Assembly: GCA_934167465.1 (NCBI GenBank)
Contig: CAKPKR010000004.1
Span: forward strand, 25,407-89,406
Source of the DNA: an uncultured Bacilli bacterium
GTDB lineage: Bacteria; Bacillota_I; Bacilli_A; RF39; UBA660
DNA length: 64,000 nucleotides
Direction: 5' to 3'
The translations under genes and the position numbers were made by a program. Shown here piece after piece: positions 61,250 to 64,000 of the stretch; the first letter of the stretch is position 1, and every line of letters begins with the position of its first letter. The notes beneath the pieces are model-generated. The model was not told where the DNA came from and did no database searches. It was given only the letters and a program-made list of their open reading frames with translations.

Positions 61250-63459
61250 ATGTTAGATTTTACAATTTTATCAGTAGAACAATGTAATAGATTAAGCATA
61301 TTTGACAAGATAGGATCAAAAGCTCCTTCAACGAATTTTGCTCGCCTACTAGGATGTATTGGAATATGGTGTACTAAAACTATTGAAACAAAAGAAACTT
61401 ACGATGGTGATGTAATTGTTATTGTTGCGTATAGTTCTATTCATTCTAAGCCTACAACTTGGTTTGTAGATGACTATGAATTTTCTACTCGCCCAGCAAT
61501 ATTATATTCTTCAATTAGTGATTATGCTTCGAATGGCCATGTAAATGAAGAAGGAATTTTTGAGGTTGAATATGGGGAATATCCCCAACAAGTTGCATCA
61601 GATGAATTACAAAAAAATTGGATGAAGCATATTCTTGTGATTATCCATCCATAAAAAGTACTGGTAAAACATACACAATTCATCGTAAATCTGCGAGAAC
61701 TATCTTCAACAAAGACGATTTAGATGAATATAACTGTGAAACTCTTACATTTGAAGAGTTTTTATATCAAGATGGAAAAAAATATGTAAAAGCAAAAAAA
61801 ATAACTGTAGCACCACTCGATTTTTTAGATAACTATCATAATTATTATGAAAATAATTATTATTATAAAAATGTTTGGGTAGAAGTACAACCGATAAAAT
61901 GGTTAATTGATAAATATGCTAATATTGCATTAACCAAAAATATATTGTTCTCAGGAGTTCCGATTATAAAATTAAATAAATCGTATACTCGATTTTCAGC
62001 CCGAAAAAAATATGATGGTAATTTTGAAAATACATATATGAAAGAATTTTTGAATACTATTTTTTCAAAAGATATAGTTCCATCTAATACAAATGGGTTG
62101 CTTGATGAAATTAAGAAGAATGTTGATGAAGCTTTAAAATTACTAAATAAAGAATCTAGTAATTCTGATTTTGGTAGTTCAATATTAGATTTTAAATTTT
62201 TAACGAATCAACAGTTTTGGGGAAAAAATAAACTAAGTATATTTGATAAAACTGGATTCAATGCCTTGATGACTGATTTTTCCATTTTAGGTGGTGCATA
62301 CTATTATAATGGTAAACGTGCTAAGGATATACGATTTGGATATATTGAAAGTGAATCGTATGGTTGTTATTGGGGAATGGATACAGAGAGGGTGTTTCAT
62401 CAAGAACCTACTAGTATAGGTTGTGTGAAAGATATTTTAAATATAGATAGTTGTAAAAGAATAAGTGATTATTATACCTCTGATAGACGTTATATTGGAG
62501 CTCGTCCAACAATATCGTATTCTTCAATTAGTGATTACGCTTCGAATGGTCATGTAAATGAAGAAGGGATTTTTGAGATTGAATATGGGGAATATCCCCA
62601 ACAAGTTGCATCAGATGAATTACAGGAACAATTAAATAAGGAGTTTGAAGCAGGAAATCTTGAATTAAGTGGAAAAACGTATACAACTGATTCAATAGAA
62701 TTAAAAAATTGTTCCCAAAAATTTAAACCACAAATTCTAGAAGAGTATGTTATTAATAATAAAAAATATATAAGAGTAAAAGCTGACTTATGTGAAATTT
62801 ATTGTAGAGTATATATGTTTTCCAATGGTAAAATATATGCGAACGGAGATTATGTTTGGGTAGAAGTACAACCGATAAAATGGCTAGTCGATGAAAAAGA
62901 AAATTTAGCAATATCTAAATATATATTATATGCAGGAGTTCAATTTAAATATGGAAGACACTATAATGGTGACTTTAAAAGAACTGATCAAAAATTTTTT
63001 TTAGATAATTTTTTTTCAAAAGAAATAGTTTTAAAAGATTCTTTGAAAAAAATAGTTTCAATTGAACAAACAAATGAGAATACACAATCAGAACAAAAAC
63101 AAAAAACTGATATGAATTCTTTTGCGGAAATTGATAAAACAGAAGAATTAGAAGATGAAGATTATGAAAGATATGATAAAATTTTAGTTGAAGATGTTGA
63201 CTTAATTCATGAATTAAAGAGATATGGGGCTAAAATTTCTACGGAAATACCAGTATCAGATAATGCTAAGGAAGAAACGTTTTTTTCAAATTCAAATATG
63301 CAATCCAGTATTTCTAATATTAACATTAATTCAAATAATATAATAAGAGTAATTCAAGAAGCTTTAGCAAATGGTAAAAAAGTAGAATTACATATAATAG
63401 AAGAGAATGAAAATCAAATCAACAAAAAGGAAAAACAAAAGATATATACAATAAAATAG
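61250..63459 (+). pseudogene. Tandem-repeat 'YGEYPQ' protein, frameshifted at a poly-A run
   Basis: Two similar units are fused. Each has LSIFDK, a variable stretch, RPxIxYSSISDYASNGHVNEEGIF, EYGEYPQQVASDELQ, GKTYT, VWVEVQPIKWL and FSKxIV. The first frame (from ATG 61250) leaves register at CAAAAAAATTGG (61610-61621) and ends at 61654. The continuation lies in another frame, open to 63459, and restores KLDEAYSCDY in line with the QLNKEFEAGN of unit 2. One A lost from A8 explains this. The A AAA AAT heptamer could also allow -1 frameshifting. The family is frequent in uncultured gut Bacilli; function unknown. Confidence 0.65.
61509..62624 (+). repeat. Duplicated ~104-bp blocks within the YGEYPQ gene
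   Basis: 61509-61612 and 62519-62622 are nearly identical at DNA level and encode the SISDYASNGHVNEEGIF-EYGEYPQ core of each unit. Both contain the palindrome GGGGAATATCCCC. Confidence 0.75.
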
Positions 63460-64000
63460 GTATTTATATAATTAGTATTTATCAGGCATAAATGCTAATT
63501 TTAAAGTGTAATTATATTTTGTTGATAATAAAATACTTATTGCAGTATTTATGATTGAATACCCAAGATGACCTTATCAATATTTAACCAATTTATCATT
63601 ATTTTCAATGGTGTTTAATTAAATTATATTAGGTTCCAGTCATGCAGAAACTAATATCTTATTTGAAAAAGAAAAATTACTAATACCTCCATATTCGACT
63701 AATATTGTAGCATCAGATATTTCATCAAGCCCAGAAATGATTAACATTTCTAGGATTTAGTTCTTTGATAACCGTTGAAATTATATTACCTAAAAAATGT
63801 TTTAACTCATGGAAGGAGAAAGTTTAATTCATTTGTTAATAATACACTTGATATTTATGTTTTTCTTTAATTAATTTTTCTTTATTTCTATTTTGTTGAT
63901 TTTCAATTTTTTACAAATTTTTTTAAAAACTACTAAATTTCATAAAAACAATAAAAAACTATCTTCAATTTTAAATATCGACTAGATCAATTTCTAAAAT
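63460..64000. other. Terminal region without intact genes
   Basis: The 541 bp to the window end hold only the degenerate IS110 C-terminal fragment (minus strand) and AT-rich sequence. No complete gene is visible. Confidence 0.6.
63480..63800 (-). pseudogene. IS110-family transposase, C-terminal remnant (multiple stops)
   Basis: The minus strand around 63620-63760 reads LIISGLDEISDATILVEYGG, then ISNFSFSNKILVSA, a stop, and LEPN. This matches the transposase_20 region of IS110 elements (PGIGxITAAxILAEIGDISRF, then LVAYAGLDP). Downstream, GHLGYSIINTA resembles the KRG-x-LR-A segment. Several stops make it inactive. Upstream residues are too decayed to place a start. Confidence 0.6.

Noticed and set aside
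63630..63760. Plus-strand frame GSSHAETNILFEKEK as a gene fragment
   Set aside because: It is the complement of a clear IS110 C-terminal match on the minus strand.

Overview
The window reads as a chromosome fragment of a very AT-rich, low-GC Gram-positive gut-type bacterium (Bacillota, class Bacilli, near the Mollicutes-related RF39/Erysipelotrichales-like uncultured lineages). This rests on Bacillus-type gene orders (rlmN-prpC-prkC-rsgA-rpe; ireB-ruvX-DUF1292-mltG-yrrM; ylbD-ylbE-rsmD; rpsB-tsf-frr; nusB-xseA-xseB), AGGTGAT-type ribosome binding sites, sporulation relics (SpoIVB, YlbD, YlbE, a SirA-like protein) and TGA used as a stop (standard code). The lineage is an inference from style, not from a database match.

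Layout. 1-1047: 3' end of ppdK. 1.3-7.2 kb: accessory genes, including an Abi gene and an alpha-helical repeat gene each broken by one in-frame TAA, a histidine-phosphatase/glycosyltransferase fusion and a protein with a transglutaminase-like Cys-His-Asp set. 7.3-15.8 kb: PfkB kinase, Smr protein, two large membrane-anchored proteins, a GT8 glycosyltransferase and a ClpX-like ATPase lacking the ClpP-docking loop. 15.1-17.9 kb: a repeat-rich island beside tRNA-Leu and a CAT-anticodon tRNA. It holds two copies of what looks like a type I toxin-antitoxin locus (short hydrophobic peptide, 5'-3' paired mRNA, convergent antisense RNA), a HAD gene and a second copy of the tRNA-Leu 3' end. 18.0-32.4 kb: mostly housekeeping genes (cysS, Zn peptidase, ylbD/E, rsmD, yidD, rnc, ABC transporter, rlmN, PP2C/PASTA-kinase pair, rsgA, rpe).

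32.4-53.6 kb mixes surface-protein genes with housekeeping genes. There are two lipoprotein + pilin-like pairs, one pilin-like protein being 1358 aa with about seven repeats. The most striking locus is 36.55-37.97 kb: an exported formylglycine-enzyme/C-type-lectin-like protein whose last 150 codon bases jump to 50% GC and resemble the variable region of a diversity-generating retroelement (DGR). It is driven by a promoter whose -35/-10 spacer contains an 11-G tract. A second exported protein (53.2 kb) has a near-identical promoter with a 10-G tract. I infer a two-layer surface-variation system: slippage of poly-G spacers for ON/OFF or graded expression, plus retro-diversification of the displayed domain from a reverse transcriptase outside this window.

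53.8-60.5 kb is translation/replication housekeeping plus SpoIVB, with pyrH missing from its usual place between tsf and frr. 60.5-64 kb is a decayed region: two IS110-family transposase remnants flank a tandem-repeat gene frameshifted at a poly-A run.

Functional links: PrkC/PrpC with its known-type substrate IreB and the IreB-linked mltG operon suggest Ser/Thr-phosphorylation control of the envelope. The pilin-like, lipoprotein, lectin-like and NodB-deacetylase genes form a scattered envelope set.
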